NCBI GenBank assembly: GCA_965224605.1 | Contig: CBDCZP010000011.1 | Coordinates: 1 to 64,000, forward strand | DNA length: 64,000 nucleotides | DNA from: HyVt-477 sp965224605 | Lineage (GTDB): Bacteria > Pseudomonadota > Gammaproteobacteria > Thiotrichales > Thiotrichaceae | Direction of reading: 5' to 3' | In this document: piece after piece, positions 26,056 to 35,283 of the stretch | How the letters are laid out: every line of letters begins with the position of its first letter | How positions within the stretch are numbered: position 1 is the first letter of the stretch | Notes under the pieces: generated by a model | What the model saw: only the letters and a program-made list of their open reading frames with translations | Told to the model about the DNA's origin: nothing | Databases searched by the model: none | Position numbers and translations under genes: made by a program

Positions 26056-28025
26056 TGATTCCTGAATTAGGTCAAATGTCACTGATTATTGCATTAGCTA
26101 TTGCAGTGGTTCTGGGGTTGGTTCCCATGTATGGAAGTTTTCGTGGCAACTCAAATTTTATGGCAATAGCCAAACCTGCTGCCTTTGCACAATGGTCTTT
26201 TATGGCCTTCTCTTTTGGTTGTTTGGTGTATGCTTTTTTGACGGATGATTTCTCCGTTCGTTATGTGGCTACCACCTCTAATTCCGCTTTACCCACATTA
26301 TTTAAAGTATCCGCAGTCTGGGGAGCGCACGAAGGCTCCTTACTGCTTTGGGGCTTGGTTTTATCGACATGGAGTTTGGCGGTTGCCTTGTTTAGTAGAA
26401 GTATCCCCGTGGTTATGCTGGCTCGTGTATTGAGTGTGATGGGTTTGATCGCAATTGGCTTTTTGCTGTTTTTGATTATTACTTCTAATCCGTTTGATCG
26501 CATTCCCATGCAAGCTGACGGACGTGACCTTAACCCGTTGTTACAAGATGTTGGTTTAGCCATACATCCGCCTATGTTGTATATGGGATATGTGGGTTTT
26601 TCTGTGGCTTATGCCTTTGCTGTTGCCGCCATGATTGGTGGCAAACTTGATGTGGCTTGGGCTAGATGGGCGCGACCTTGGACTAACATTGCATGGGTTT
26701 TCCTGACTATTGGTATTGCATTAGGCAGTTGGTGGGCCTACTACGAGTTAGGCTGGGGCGGCTGGTGGTTCTGGGATCCTGTTGAAAACGCCTCATTTAT
26801 GCCTTGGCTAGTGGGTACAGCATTAATGCATTCATTGGTGGTGACAGAAAAACGTGGCATGTTTAAAGCATGGACGGTGTTGCTTGCCATTGGCGCTTTT
26901 TCTTTGAGTTTGTTGGGAACGTTCCTGGTTCGCTCCGGTGTATTAACGTCAGTGCACTCCTTTGCCAGTGATCCAGAGCGCGGTTTGTTTATCCTTGTAT
27001 TCCTGTTGTTAGTTATTGGTGCATCGTTGACGTTGTTTAGCTTTCGAGCTCCGAAATTTGCCTCTAATGCAAAGTTCGAACTGGTTTCAAGGGAATCAGG
27101 TTTATTAGCCAATAACATCATCTTGGTTGTAATGGCTTGTGCAGTTTTGTTGGGAACCTTATTTCCGTTGATTACGGATGCATTATCTATTGGCAAAATC
27201 TCTGTTGGCCCTCCGTACTTTAATGCGATTATGGTACCTTTAGGTGTAGTGCTTGCAACTATAATGGGTTTCGGATTATTCCTGCGCTGGAAAAAAGATA
27301 GTTTATCCCGCTTAACACCCACTATGTGGCTACCGTTTATCTTTGCCCTGGTGACTGCCATTGTTTTACCACTGATATTTGCACCTGAGTTTTCGGGTCT
27401 AACGCTGATGGGATTACTTATTTCAAGCTGGATCGCCTTTAGCGCATTGATGTGGGTGCTTAAGCAAAAACGTTCACCTTTTAAATTATCAGGCACTAGT
27501 TGGGGAGCCATGTTAGGTCATATTGGATTAGCCGTTTCGTTTACCGGAATCACTCTGGTTTCTGTGTATAACGTAGAAAAAGATGTACGTTTAGAACCCA
27601 ATGAAAGTTATGACCTGGGTGGATATCAATTTAAGTTTCTGGGTGTGAAAGATTCTACAGGACCTAACTATACGGCACATCGCGGCACTATCGTTATCAC
27701 ACGTGATGAGAAAAGCGTAGCCGTGTTGAATCCAGAAAAAAGAACGTATCGGGTACAAACCATGCCTATGACAGAGGCAGGAATCGACGCTGGTATTTTC
27801 CGTGATTTATTTGTCGCTCTGGGTGAGCCTTTAGGTAAAAGCGGTGCATGGAGTTTGCGGGTGCAATATAAGCCTTTTGTTCGCTGGATTTGGTTAGGCG
27901 CTATTCTTATGGGATTAGGTGGGTTGTTTGCAGCCTTTGATAAACGTTATCGTCGTTTAAGTAGCAAAGCTTCCAGTATCCGTAAAAAAGCCGTTACATC
28001 TACTGTAAAGGAAGCTATAGCATGA
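26055..28025 (+). CDS. ccmF: Cytochrome c haem lyase CcmF
   Basis: Large membrane subunit of the haem lyase that joins haem to the CxxCH motifs of apocytochromes. The haem-handling WWD motif reads WGGWWFWDPVENASFMPW at about residues 235-252. Conserved periplasmic histidines appear in VWGAHEGSLLLW and LAIHPPMLYMGY. About fifteen helices span the 656 residues, with a C-terminal periplasmic domain at about 500-615. The ATG overlaps the ccmE stop and its own stop overlaps ccmG (ATGA). Confidence 0.97.
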   Translation: MIPELGQMSLIIALAIAVVLGLVPMYGSFRGNSNFMAIAKPAAFAQWSFMAFSFGCLVYAFLTDDFSVRYVATTSNSALPTLFKVSAVWGAHEGSLLLWGLVLSTWSLAVALFSRSIPVVMLARVLSVMGLIAIGFLLFLIITSNPFDRIPMQADGRDLNPLLQDVGLAIHPPMLYMGYVGFSVAYAFAVAAMIGGKLDVAWARWARPWTNIAWVFLTIGIALGSWWAYYELGWGGWWFWDPVENASFMPWLVGTALMHSLVVTEKRGMFKAWTVLLAIGAFSLSLLGTFLVRSGVLTSVHSFASDPERGLFILVFLLLVIGASLTLFSFRAPKFASNAKFELVSRESGLLANNIILVVMACAVLLGTLFPLITDALSIGKISVGPPYFNAIMVPLGVVLATIMGFGLFLRWKKDSLSRLTPTMWLPFIFALVTAIVLPLIFAPEFSGLTLMGLLISSWIAFSALMWVLKQKRSPFKLSGTSWGAMLGHIGLAVSFTGITLVSVYNVEKDVRLEPNESYDLGGYQFKFLGVKDSTGPNYTAHRGTIVITRDEKSVAVLNPEKRTYRVQTMPMTEAGIDAGIFRDLFVALGEPLGKSGAWSLRVQYKPFVRWIWLGAILMGLGGLFAAFDKRYRRLSSKASSIRKKAVTSTVKEAIA

Positions 28026-28567
28026 GTCGTTATCTTCTTCCGCTAGTCATTTTTCTGGCACTGGTTGTTTTGCTGTGGAAAGGGCTTAGTCTAAACCCAC
28101 GTGATATTCCATCTCCGTTAGTGGGTAAATCGGCACCTGCCTTTACCTTGCCACAATTGTATGAAGAAGATGTCATGATCTCGCCTGACAATTTAAAAGG
28201 TAAAGTTTGGGTGCTTAATGTATGGGCTTCATGGTGCGTCTCGTGCCGAGCTGAACACAAAGTAGTGACAGATTTTGTTAATAAATACAATGTCGATGTG
28301 CTGGGTTTGAATTACAAGGATTATGGTACGGAAGACTACGGAGCGGCTGCCAAGCAATGGCTAGTACAGTACGGAAACCCCTACAGTAAAATTGCCGTGG
28401 ACAAGACGGGTAGAGCCGGTATTGATTGGGGTGTATATGGGGTTCCTGAAAGTTTTGTCATCGATAAAAAAGGCGTTATTCGATATAAATTCACCGGGCC
28501 ATTGAAAGCTCAGGATATTGATCAAACACTAGCGCCGCTGGTTAAAAAATTGCGTGAAGAAGGCTAA
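28022..28567 (+). CDS. ccmG: Thiol:disulfide interchange protein CcmG/DsbE
   Basis: Membrane-tethered periplasmic thioredoxin that reduces apocytochrome cysteines. One N-terminal helix (LLPLVIFLALVVLLWKG), then a thioredoxin fold with active site WASWCVSCRAEH and the cis-proline region YGVPESFVIDKKG. Length is 181 residues. It overlaps ccmF by 4 bp and precedes ccmH by 3 bp. Confidence 0.95.
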   Translation: MSRYLLPLVIFLALVVLLWKGLSLNPRDIPSPLVGKSAPAFTLPQLYEEDVMISPDNLKGKVWVLNVWASWCVSCRAEHKVVTDFVNKYNVDVLGLNYKDYGTEDYGAAAKQWLVQYGNPYSKIAVDKTGRAGIDWGVYGVPESFVIDKKGVIRYKFTGPLKAQDIDQTLAPLVKKLREEG

Positions 28568-28570
28568 CCC

Positions 28571-29041
28571 ATGAAACAAAAATTTACCGTTCTAATGGCA
28601 GGATTACTGTTGTCATTGTTTACCAACTTCGCTTGGTCTGGGATTGAAGTAAGAAACTTTGACAATAAAGACCAAGAAATTCTTTATAACCAGTTGATGT
28701 TTGAACTGCGCTGTCTGGTCTGCCAAAACGAAAATCTCGCGGCGTCGAATGCGGAACTAGCCAAAGATTTACGTAATGAAGTTTACGACATGATCACGAT
28801 AAAGAACTTGGGTGAAAAAGAAGTAAAAACATTTCTAGTCGATCGGTATGGCGACTTTGTGTTGTACAAACCACCGGTAAAAAAATCCACTTGGTTGCTT
28901 TGGTTTGGACCTGCCGTCATGTTGTTGATTGGTTTTCTTATTTTGCTTGCGGTGACTCGTAAAAACAAGACTGAGGAAACGGCAACATTGGATAAAAGCA
29001 AACGTGATGAAGTACGCAAACTACTAGAGTCAGAGGACTAA
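28571..29041 (+). CDS. ccmH: Cytochrome c maturation protein CcmH
   Basis: Thiol-active component of the haem lyase. A signal peptide precedes the motif LRCLVCQNENLAASNAELAKDL, which holds the LRCxxCQ active site. A C-terminal membrane helix (WFGPAVMLLIGFLILLAV) ends the 156 residues. The TPR part that is fused in E. coli CcmH is the separate gene ccmI here. Confidence 0.95.
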   Translation: MKQKFTVLMAGLLLSLFTNFAWSGIEVRNFDNKDQEILYNQLMFELRCLVCQNENLAASNAELAKDLRNEVYDMITIKNLGEKEVKTFLVDRYGDFVLYKPPVKKSTWLLWFGPAVMLLIGFLILLAVTRKNKTEETATLDKSKRDEVRKLLESED

Positions 29042-29043
29042 TA

Positions 29044-30330
29044 ATGAATCCAAATATTGTATTCTGGATATTTTCTGTTTTACTGCTAATAATTGCGTTG
29101 GCATTTTTGCTACCCCCGTTGCTACGTAGACCTACTGATATTATTGATGACCGTCGTGAACAAAATATTAGTATCACTAAATCACAATTAGCTGAGCTTG
29201 AAACAGAGTATAAACAGGGCGGTCTGGAAAAAGAGACTTACCTGCAAGCAAAAGATGAATTAGAAGAAGCGCTTTATGACGACCTGGATGATGCTGAAGA
29301 TAATAGTAGTAGCGCATCAACTCAACAACATTCAAAGCTTGCCATCGTGTTGGTTGCGTTATTCGTGCCGTTACTGGCGACGGGTTTGTATTTGAAATTT
29401 GGCGAACCTAAAGCAATTACTGAAAGCTCTGTGGCTAGAGGAACTGGGGTTACTCAGAATGCTCTTAACGCTAAGAACACACGAAATACAAACAATGCTA
29501 GTAGTGCCAAGAAGCCACAACTGAGCATGGAGCAAATGATTGCCAAGCTTGAGGGTAAATTAAAAGAAAAACCCGACAACCTAAAGGGTTGGACCATGCT
29601 AGGTCGCTCTTACATGATTATTAATCGTCCTGCTGATGCAATACCTGCATATCAAAAAGCACTAGAACTATCTCCAGATAATACTTCTTTGTTACTACAA
29701 ATGGCCGATGCTTTGGGTGCAAGCAACGATGGTGTTCTCACCGGAAAACCTGAAGAGTATATTCAACAAGCGTTAAAAATAGAACCCGACAACCTAATGG
29801 GTCTGTGGCTGGCGGGCATGACAGCAAAGCAACGTGGTGATAAAGAAGACGCTATCGTCTACTGGAATAAAGTACTACCAAGGCTTGAAGCGGGTTCAAA
29901 AGAAAGGCTTGAAGTTGTTCAATTAATTTCGGATGCTGGCGGTACTGTTAATTCTTCGAATACGAATGAGAGCACGAATGCAATAAGCAAGGCTAGTATC
30001 ACACTAACGATTGATCTTGCCGGTGAGCTGAAGTCAAAAGCTAACCCTGATCACACGGTATATATTTATGCAAAAGCAGTAACAGGTCCACCCATGCCTT
30101 TGGCAGCGCTGCGTATGAAAGTAAGTGACCTGCCTGTTGAAGTCACTCTGGATGACAGTATGGCGATGATGCCACAGTTAAAACTGTCGAGTTTCAAACA
30201 GGTAACAGTGGGTGCGAGGGTTTCTGTGGGTGGAACTCCTACAAAGAACCCAGGAGATTTGTACGTTGAGCAAAGCCCGGTTGCTTTGGGTGAAGCTGTT
30301 TCATTGATAATCGACAAAATTGTTGAGTAG
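29044..30330 (+). CDS. ccmI: Cytochrome c biogenesis TPR protein CcmI
   Basis: Apocytochrome chaperone of the haem lyase. Two membrane helices (residues about 5-25 and 98-118) flank a cytoplasmic leucine-zipper-like loop. TPR repeats follow (WTMLGRSYMIINRPADAIPAYQKALELSPDN and similar, about residues 175-300), then a C-terminal beta domain. The 428 residues match CcmI. It starts 3 bp after ccmH and ends the ccm operon. Confidence 0.93.
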   Translation: MNPNIVFWIFSVLLLIIALAFLLPPLLRRPTDIIDDRREQNISITKSQLAELETEYKQGGLEKETYLQAKDELEEALYDDLDDAEDNSSSASTQQHSKLAIVLVALFVPLLATGLYLKFGEPKAITESSVARGTGVTQNALNAKNTRNTNNASSAKKPQLSMEQMIAKLEGKLKEKPDNLKGWTMLGRSYMIINRPADAIPAYQKALELSPDNTSLLLQMADALGASNDGVLTGKPEEYIQQALKIEPDNLMGLWLAGMTAKQRGDKEDAIVYWNKVLPRLEAGSKERLEVVQLISDAGGTVNSSNTNESTNAISKASITLTIDLAGELKSKANPDHTVYIYAKAVTGPPMPLAALRMKVSDLPVEVTLDDSMAMMPQLKLSSFKQVTVGARVSVGGTPTKNPGDLYVEQSPVALGEAVSLIIDKIVE

Positions 30331-30479
30331 TTAGTACGTATTAATTGTCTCAAAAGTATTGTCTCTACGAGCTTGTCGAAGGATACTTAAGTCGTAATTC
30401 CCGCTGGACGGTTTTATGCTAACCTCCATGCGGTAAAATAGAGCAAAAAATTGTAGTCATAAGAGGTAATATACCCATT

Positions 30480-31805
30480 ATGATTAAATATATTATTATC
30501 TTAGCTACGCTATTGACTCTTACGGGTTGTAGCAATCTCAAGCAACCCCCATTAAATGATCCGCTAAGACCACATTCCAATAAACTCTACCAGCCTAATA
30601 ATAAGACGGGTAGCCAGATAAAAAAATCAGATGATTTAACGTTAATACTGACTTTTTCTGGAGGTGGCACTCGCGCTGCCGCATTCTCTTATGGTGTATT
30701 AAAAGAATTGGAAAGTATTTCATCTTCCGCTACTGGGGCTGGAAAAAAAAGCTTGCTTGATGAAGTGGATCTCATCTCTTCAGTTTCGGGGGGTAGTTTC
30801 ACCGCTGCTTATTATGGACTTTACGGCAAAGATATTTTTCAGGACTTTGAAAGTCGCTTCCTGAAACGCCCAGTGCAAAGTAGTTTATTAAAATATTTAC
30901 TATTTTCCCCTTCAAACTGGATCAAACTTGCACCGGCTTTATATGAGCGTAGTGACTTGGCGGCGGATTACTATGCAGATACTATTTTCGGTAGAAAACG
31001 CTACAGTGACATGCGCAGGAATGGGCCAAGAATTGTTATTAATGCCACCGATCTGGCTTCTGGACGAGGGTTTGCGTTTACCAAAAAGAATTTCAAGCGC
31101 CTTTGTTCAAATATAGGGAGTTATCCGGTGGGTCGTGCGGTGGTAGCATCTTCGGCTGTACCTGTGGTATTTTCTCCTATCGTGATGAAAAACTATTCAG
31201 CAGAATGTGAAGTTGATTCTGGTGTAGCACCATACAGGGTGGGTCGACGCTACCAATCTTTTTTGCATCTGGTTGACGGTGGTGTTGTTGATAATTTGGG
31301 TATTCGTTCTTTAATTCACTTAGTCGAAGAAAACGATAATGATTTTTGGTCCTTAATGAAATCATACAAAATGACTAAAAATCACAAGATTATGTTTATC
31401 ATTGTTAATGCTTCTGATGCCATTCCACCCACTATTGGGTCAAGGCAAGAGTCGCCAAGAACTGCAACTATTTTAGGAGCAGTGACTACTATCCAGTCAA
31501 GGCGTTATAATCAGGAGACTTTAAACCTGCTCAAAAATCGTTTCCCTGTATGGCAAGCACAGGTAAAAAGAGGGCGATGTGCAGAAACTAACTCTCCTCG
31601 TTGTGGGCATATGGAATTTCAAATGGCTGAACTCAATTTTAACCAACTACCATCTAAGCAAGCGACTGAGCTATCTTTGCTAGAAACCTCTCTGGAATTA
31701 CCGGATGACAAAGTTGACCAACTCATTGAAGCCGGTCGTATATTGTTACGTCAATCCTCCATCGTTCAGAAGATAACCACAACGCATGCTGCTATAGGTA
31801 ACTAG
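30480..31805 (+). CDS. Patatin-like phospholipase family lipoprotein
   Basis: A lipoprotein signal with lipobox LTGC (residues about 14-17) leads into a patatin-like acyl hydrolase domain. The glycine-rich oxyanion loop is FSGGGTRAAAFSYGVLKEL, the nucleophile elbow is SSVSGGSFTAAYYG and the dyad aspartate lies in LVDGGVVDN. The 441 residues suggest an outer-membrane or periplasmic lipid esterase. The substrate is unknown. The TAG stop at 31803-31805 coincides with the CTAG target duplication of the small mobile element that follows, so the extreme C-terminus may have been set by the insertion site. Confidence 0.85.
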   Translation: MIKYIIILATLLTLTGCSNLKQPPLNDPLRPHSNKLYQPNNKTGSQIKKSDDLTLILTFSGGGTRAAAFSYGVLKELESISSSATGAGKKSLLDEVDLISSVSGGSFTAAYYGLYGKDIFQDFESRFLKRPVQSSLLKYLLFSPSNWIKLAPALYERSDLAADYYADTIFGRKRYSDMRRNGPRIVINATDLASGRGFAFTKKNFKRLCSNIGSYPVGRAVVASSAVPVVFSPIVMKNYSAECEVDSGVAPYRVGRRYQSFLHLVDGGVVDNLGIRSLIHLVEENDNDFWSLMKSYKMTKNHKIMFIIVNASDAIPPTIGSRQESPRTATILGAVTTIQSRRYNQETLNLLKNRFPVWQAQVKRGRCAETNSPRCGHMEFQMAELNFNQLPSKQATELSLLETSLELPDDKVDQLIEAGRILLRQSSIVQKITTTHAAIGN

Positions 31806-31969
31806 GAGTCTGTCCGAGAATGAAGAAGCTACTACAAGCCACCCTGAAATATGCCTATATTCCGATTAAATTCGTTGAAGAGCTACGGCTATTCGCCTCA
31901 TTCGATCGAAAATCAATCACATGTCAGGATGAATTTCGTTACGCTTTCTATGCTCGGACAGACTCCTAG
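31802..31969. mobile_element. MITE with 13-bp TIRs and CTAG target duplication
   Basis: Perfect terminal inverted repeats GAGTCTGTCCGAG (31806-31818) and CTCGGACAGACTC (31953-31965) are each flanked by CTAG (31802-31805 and 31966-31969). The 160-bp element has no transposase. A 4-bp CTAG duplication is typical of IS5-group insertions, so an IS5-type parent is inferred. It separates the lipoprotein gene, whose stop lies in the left CTAG, from murJ, whose ATG follows the right CTAG. Confidence 0.85.
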
Positions 31970-33544
31970 ATGGGAAGCTTATTACGGTCTAGTGCTGCGA
32001 TAAGCGGAATGACCATGATCTCACGCGTGTTGGGATTAGTGCGCGATATGGTGCTGTTTCATCTGTTTCCCGTAGGAGGGGCAACAGATGCTTTTCTTGC
32101 CGCTAATAAAATACCCAATTTACTGAGAAGGTTTGTTGCAGAGGGCGCGTTCTCGCTCGCCTTTGTACCCGTTTTGTCCGAGTACAAAGAAACCAAAAGC
32201 AAAGAAGCATTACATGATTTACTCGATCATGTAGCGACAACATTAGCGCTAATCTTATTTATAATTAGTGTGGTAGGAGTCATAGCTGCACCTATTTTAA
32301 TGATGGTATTCGCGCCGGGCTTTCAAATCGAACCGGATGCAAAGCCTGAGCTTGCAGCCTCATTACTCAGAATTACGTTCCCTTATATTTTCTTTATTTC
32401 ATTGTCAGCACTGGCAAGTAGTATCTTAAATACTTGGGGGAAGTTTGCTATCCCTGCATTTACTCCTGTTTTACTTAATGTTGCGATGATTGTCAGTATG
32501 GTGTTTTTTGCTCCCTATTTTGATGAACCCATCACTGCGGTAGCTTGGGGAGTTTTTATTGGCGGTATCGCCCAATTATTGTTTCAGATACCCGCTTTAT
32601 ATCGCTTGGGGCTTATTCCAAAATTCCGCTATAAACGCGGTCACGAGGGCGTAAAGAAAGTCCTAAAATTGATGGCACCTGCATTGTTTGGTTCCTCGGT
32701 AGCGCAAATAAACTTGTTATTGAATACCATTATTGCTTCTTTATTAGGCGAAGGGTTTATCTCCTGGTTATATAGTTCTGATCGTTTCGTAGAATTCCCA
32801 CTTGCTCTGTTTGGGGTGGCGTTGGGTGTGGTTATATTGCCTAAGCTTTCAAAAGACTATGCCAATACCCAGGCAGAATCTTTTAGAGGGATGATGGATT
32901 GGGCTATAAAACTTGCTGTGCTGGTTGCTATCCCTGCCATGGTTGGATTGATGATTCTGGCAAAGCCAATTTTGGTCACTGTTATTTACAATACTTCAGC
33001 CTGGCACGATGTAGAGATGGCAAGCTTGAGCTTAATAACCTATTCGTTTGGATTGCCCGCTTTTATCTTGGTGAAAGTGTTGGCTCCGGGATTTTATTCT
33101 CGGCAAGATACCAAGACACCCGTGAAAATCGGTATATTCTCAGTGTTTGTTAATATCATTTTAAGTGCAGTTATTGTCTATCCTTGGTATCAACTGGGAT
33201 ACATTGGCCCACATGCCGGCTTGGCTCTGGCAGTGGCACTTGCGGGCTATGTCAATGCAGGAGCGCTCTATTATACACTGCATAAGCAAGGTGTACTTAG
33301 CATGGATAAAGCACAGTTGGGTTCTTTAGTCGGTTACTTGCTGAGGATAGCACTATCGGCCGGAGTGATGGCATTCGGTATTATTTATCTGATGCCGGCT
33401 GATGAGTGGTGGCAAACGGCTTTAATCTGGTCGCGTATCGGCGCATTAACTGCTTTGGTTTTTACTGCGATGGCTATCTATTTATTGGTGATAACCGTGC
33501 TGGGAGTCAATTTGAAAAAGATGGTGGCTCATAATCATAACTAG
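31970..33544 (+). CDS. murJ: Lipid II flippase MurJ
   Basis: Essential inner-membrane flippase that moves lipid II to the periplasm for peptidoglycan synthesis. The N-terminal block SGMTMISRVLGLVRDMVLFH and ATDAFLAANKIPNLLRRFVAEGAFS are MurJ signatures. The 524 residues contain about fourteen helices. ATG 31970 gives the family-typical start but directly follows a MITE and has no clear Shine-Dalgarno sequence, so expression may depend on sequence inside the element. Confidence 0.95.
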   Translation: MGSLLRSSAAISGMTMISRVLGLVRDMVLFHLFPVGGATDAFLAANKIPNLLRRFVAEGAFSLAFVPVLSEYKETKSKEALHDLLDHVATTLALILFIISVVGVIAAPILMMVFAPGFQIEPDAKPELAASLLRITFPYIFFISLSALASSILNTWGKFAIPAFTPVLLNVAMIVSMVFFAPYFDEPITAVAWGVFIGGIAQLLFQIPALYRLGLIPKFRYKRGHEGVKKVLKLMAPALFGSSVAQINLLLNTIIASLLGEGFISWLYSSDRFVEFPLALFGVALGVVILPKLSKDYANTQAESFRGMMDWAIKLAVLVAIPAMVGLMILAKPILVTVIYNTSAWHDVEMASLSLITYSFGLPAFILVKVLAPGFYSRQDTKTPVKIGIFSVFVNIILSAVIVYPWYQLGYIGPHAGLALAVALAGYVNAGALYYTLHKQGVLSMDKAQLGSLVGYLLRIALSAGVMAFGIIYLMPADEWWQTALIWSRIGALTALVFTAMAIYLLVITVLGVNLKKMVAHNHN

Positions 33545-33752
33545 TTGTCGTTAATGTTCAGAAACAAACCATGTAAGATTAAAGCATCCATGTTTTTTGT
33601 AATTCTGGATGACCAAATGTATGCTGAAAAAGAATTACGGCAAATCATCTTCAGATAGGATTCAATTTTTGGTAAAATAAGTAATCCTATATACTCTCTT
33701 CTCATTCTCCATATCCAATTCACTTTATGTGATAAGAACAAACAAGGACCCC

Positions 33753-34979
33753 ATGATTTTTTCATCGCTTGACCTAGACCCAAACCTGCAAAAAGCCATT
33801 GATGCTTGTGGGTATTCTGAGATGACGCCGATTCAAGAGCAGGCGATTATTCCTGCACGACGTGGTAATGATTTGCTGGCTATTGCACAGACAGGGACGG
33901 GCAAAACAGCGGCATTCGCTATTCCTATTTTGCAGCAGTTGATGAATAAAACAGTTAGCTCTCCTACTGAACCCGAACCGCGTGCGCTTATTCTTACGCC
34001 TACACGCGAGCTTGCTGAACAGCTTGAGCAGACTATTGGTAACTATGCACAATTCTTGCCTTTATCGGTCTTGGCCGTTTATGGTGGTGTGAAAATAGCG
34101 GGGCAGGAGAAGAAACTAAAGGCAGGTGTAGATGTGCTAATTGGTACACCAGGTCGATTGTTAGAGCATGTTGAGTTTTGTAATACCGATTTGGCGAGCG
34201 TAGAGTTTGTTGTTTTAGATGAATCTGATCGCATGTTGGATATGGGGTTTGTGGCGGATGTGCAAGCGTTATTGGCACTAACCGCTACGAGCCGACAGAC
34301 ATTATTGTTCTCTGCTACTTTATCCCCTTCGGTCAATGAGCTGGCACATAAGCTCCTTAAAAAGCATCAGGAGATTCGTGTTTCAAAAGAAAACATTACC
34401 GCAGATACGGTTGATCATGTGGTTTATGAGGTTGAAGAACGTCGTAAAATCGATCTTTTCATTGAGTTATTAGAAGAACATAACTGGTTTCAGGTGTTGG
34501 TTTTCACCAGCACAAAACGGCAAGCGGATCAGCTTAAAGCTCGCCTTAAAAAATATCCTATTGCTACTTGCCATGGCGATATGCGACAAGGCGCGCGTCG
34601 TCGTGCATTGGCTGATTTTAAATCCGCAAAAGTACAGATTCTTATTGCCACGGAGATTGCCGCGCGTGGTTTAGATATTCAGGGCTTGGATTATGTGGTG
34701 AATTATAACCTGCCGTTTCTTGCTGAGGACTACGTGCATCGCATAGGGCGTACAGGGCGCGCAGGTAGCAAAGGTCATGCAATTTCTTTTGTAAGCCGTG
34801 AAGAAGAGCGGAGTTTGGACAATATCCAACGTTTGATTGGCTATAAAATCAAGCGCGTTAAACGCGATGGTTTTGAAGTCAATCATCGCGATTTATTGGT
34901 TAAGCGTATTAGAACAAATAGACGTGCAGAACGTAAAAACAAGGTTAGTAAGACGACGATTGAGCGTTCTAAGAAGTGA
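33753..34979 (+). CDS. DEAD-box ATP-dependent RNA helicase, RhlE type
   Basis: RNA helicase with the full motif set: GYSEMTPIQEQAI (Q motif), AQTGTGKT (I), PTREL (Ia), TPGRL (Ib), DESD (II, in place of DEAD), SAT (III), IATEIAARGLDIQGL (V) and HRIGRTGRAG (VI). Length is 408 residues from ATG 33753, which follows AAGGA; a GTG at 33729 would add eight residues. A basic C-terminal tail (RTNRRAERKNKVSK) probably binds RNA. The family subtype is inferred from overall layout. Confidence 0.92.
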   Translation: MIFSSLDLDPNLQKAIDACGYSEMTPIQEQAIIPARRGNDLLAIAQTGTGKTAAFAIPILQQLMNKTVSSPTEPEPRALILTPTRELAEQLEQTIGNYAQFLPLSVLAVYGGVKIAGQEKKLKAGVDVLIGTPGRLLEHVEFCNTDLASVEFVVLDESDRMLDMGFVADVQALLALTATSRQTLLFSATLSPSVNELAHKLLKKHQEIRVSKENITADTVDHVVYEVEERRKIDLFIELLEEHNWFQVLVFTSTKRQADQLKARLKKYPIATCHGDMRQGARRRALADFKSAKVQILIATEIAARGLDIQGLDYVVNYNLPFLAEDYVHRIGRTGRAGSKGHAISFVSREEERSLDNIQRLIGYKIKRVKRDGFEVNHRDLLVKRIRTNRRAERKNKVSKTTIERSKK

Positions 34980-35283
34980 TATTCAATGTCGCTAACCAAT
35001 CTACAGCTTTGTTCCATCATAGCTGCGAAGCTTGTCAACAAGCGATACTTAATTAGCCATTTAGGCGCGCCTGAAGCTCACTTCCATAATTTGTATTGAA
35101 TAGCTCAGTTAAATGCTGCCCCCACTTTCGAGGAGTAAGAGCTGGAGCTATAGTGAGAGGCTTTGCCTATAAAAAAGGAAATACACCCAGTTTATAAGCT
35201 TGTATGAGCTACTTGTATGAAGCTAACAGAAGCTGTGAAACACGGGAAATCAATGTGTGTAAATCCCGTGTTTCAACAGTGAG
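34980..35283. other. Convergent intergenic region with repeat remnants
   Basis: 304 bp between the helicase gene and the convergent helix-hairpin-helix gene. It holds a half copy of repeat family C at 35058-35085 (GCGCCTGAAGCTCACTTCC) and a hairpin at 35236-35275 listed separately. No ORF is convincing. Confidence 0.6.
35236..35275 (-). terminator. Candidate hairpin after the helix-hairpin-helix protein gene
   Basis: A 12-bp perfect stem TGAAACACGGGA / TCCCGTGTTTCA with a 16-nt loop, starting 9 bp beyond the gene's 3' end. There is no T run, so it may be a factor-dependent terminator or an RNA-stabilising hairpin. The stem shares the GAAACACGGG core with REP family A2. Confidence 0.5.

Noticed and set aside
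26741..27511. 256-codon open frame on the minus strand inside ccmF
   Set aside because: Fully antisense to a clear CcmF with conserved motifs. The product is rich in Asn, Lys and Pro with no family features, as expected for a frame shadow.
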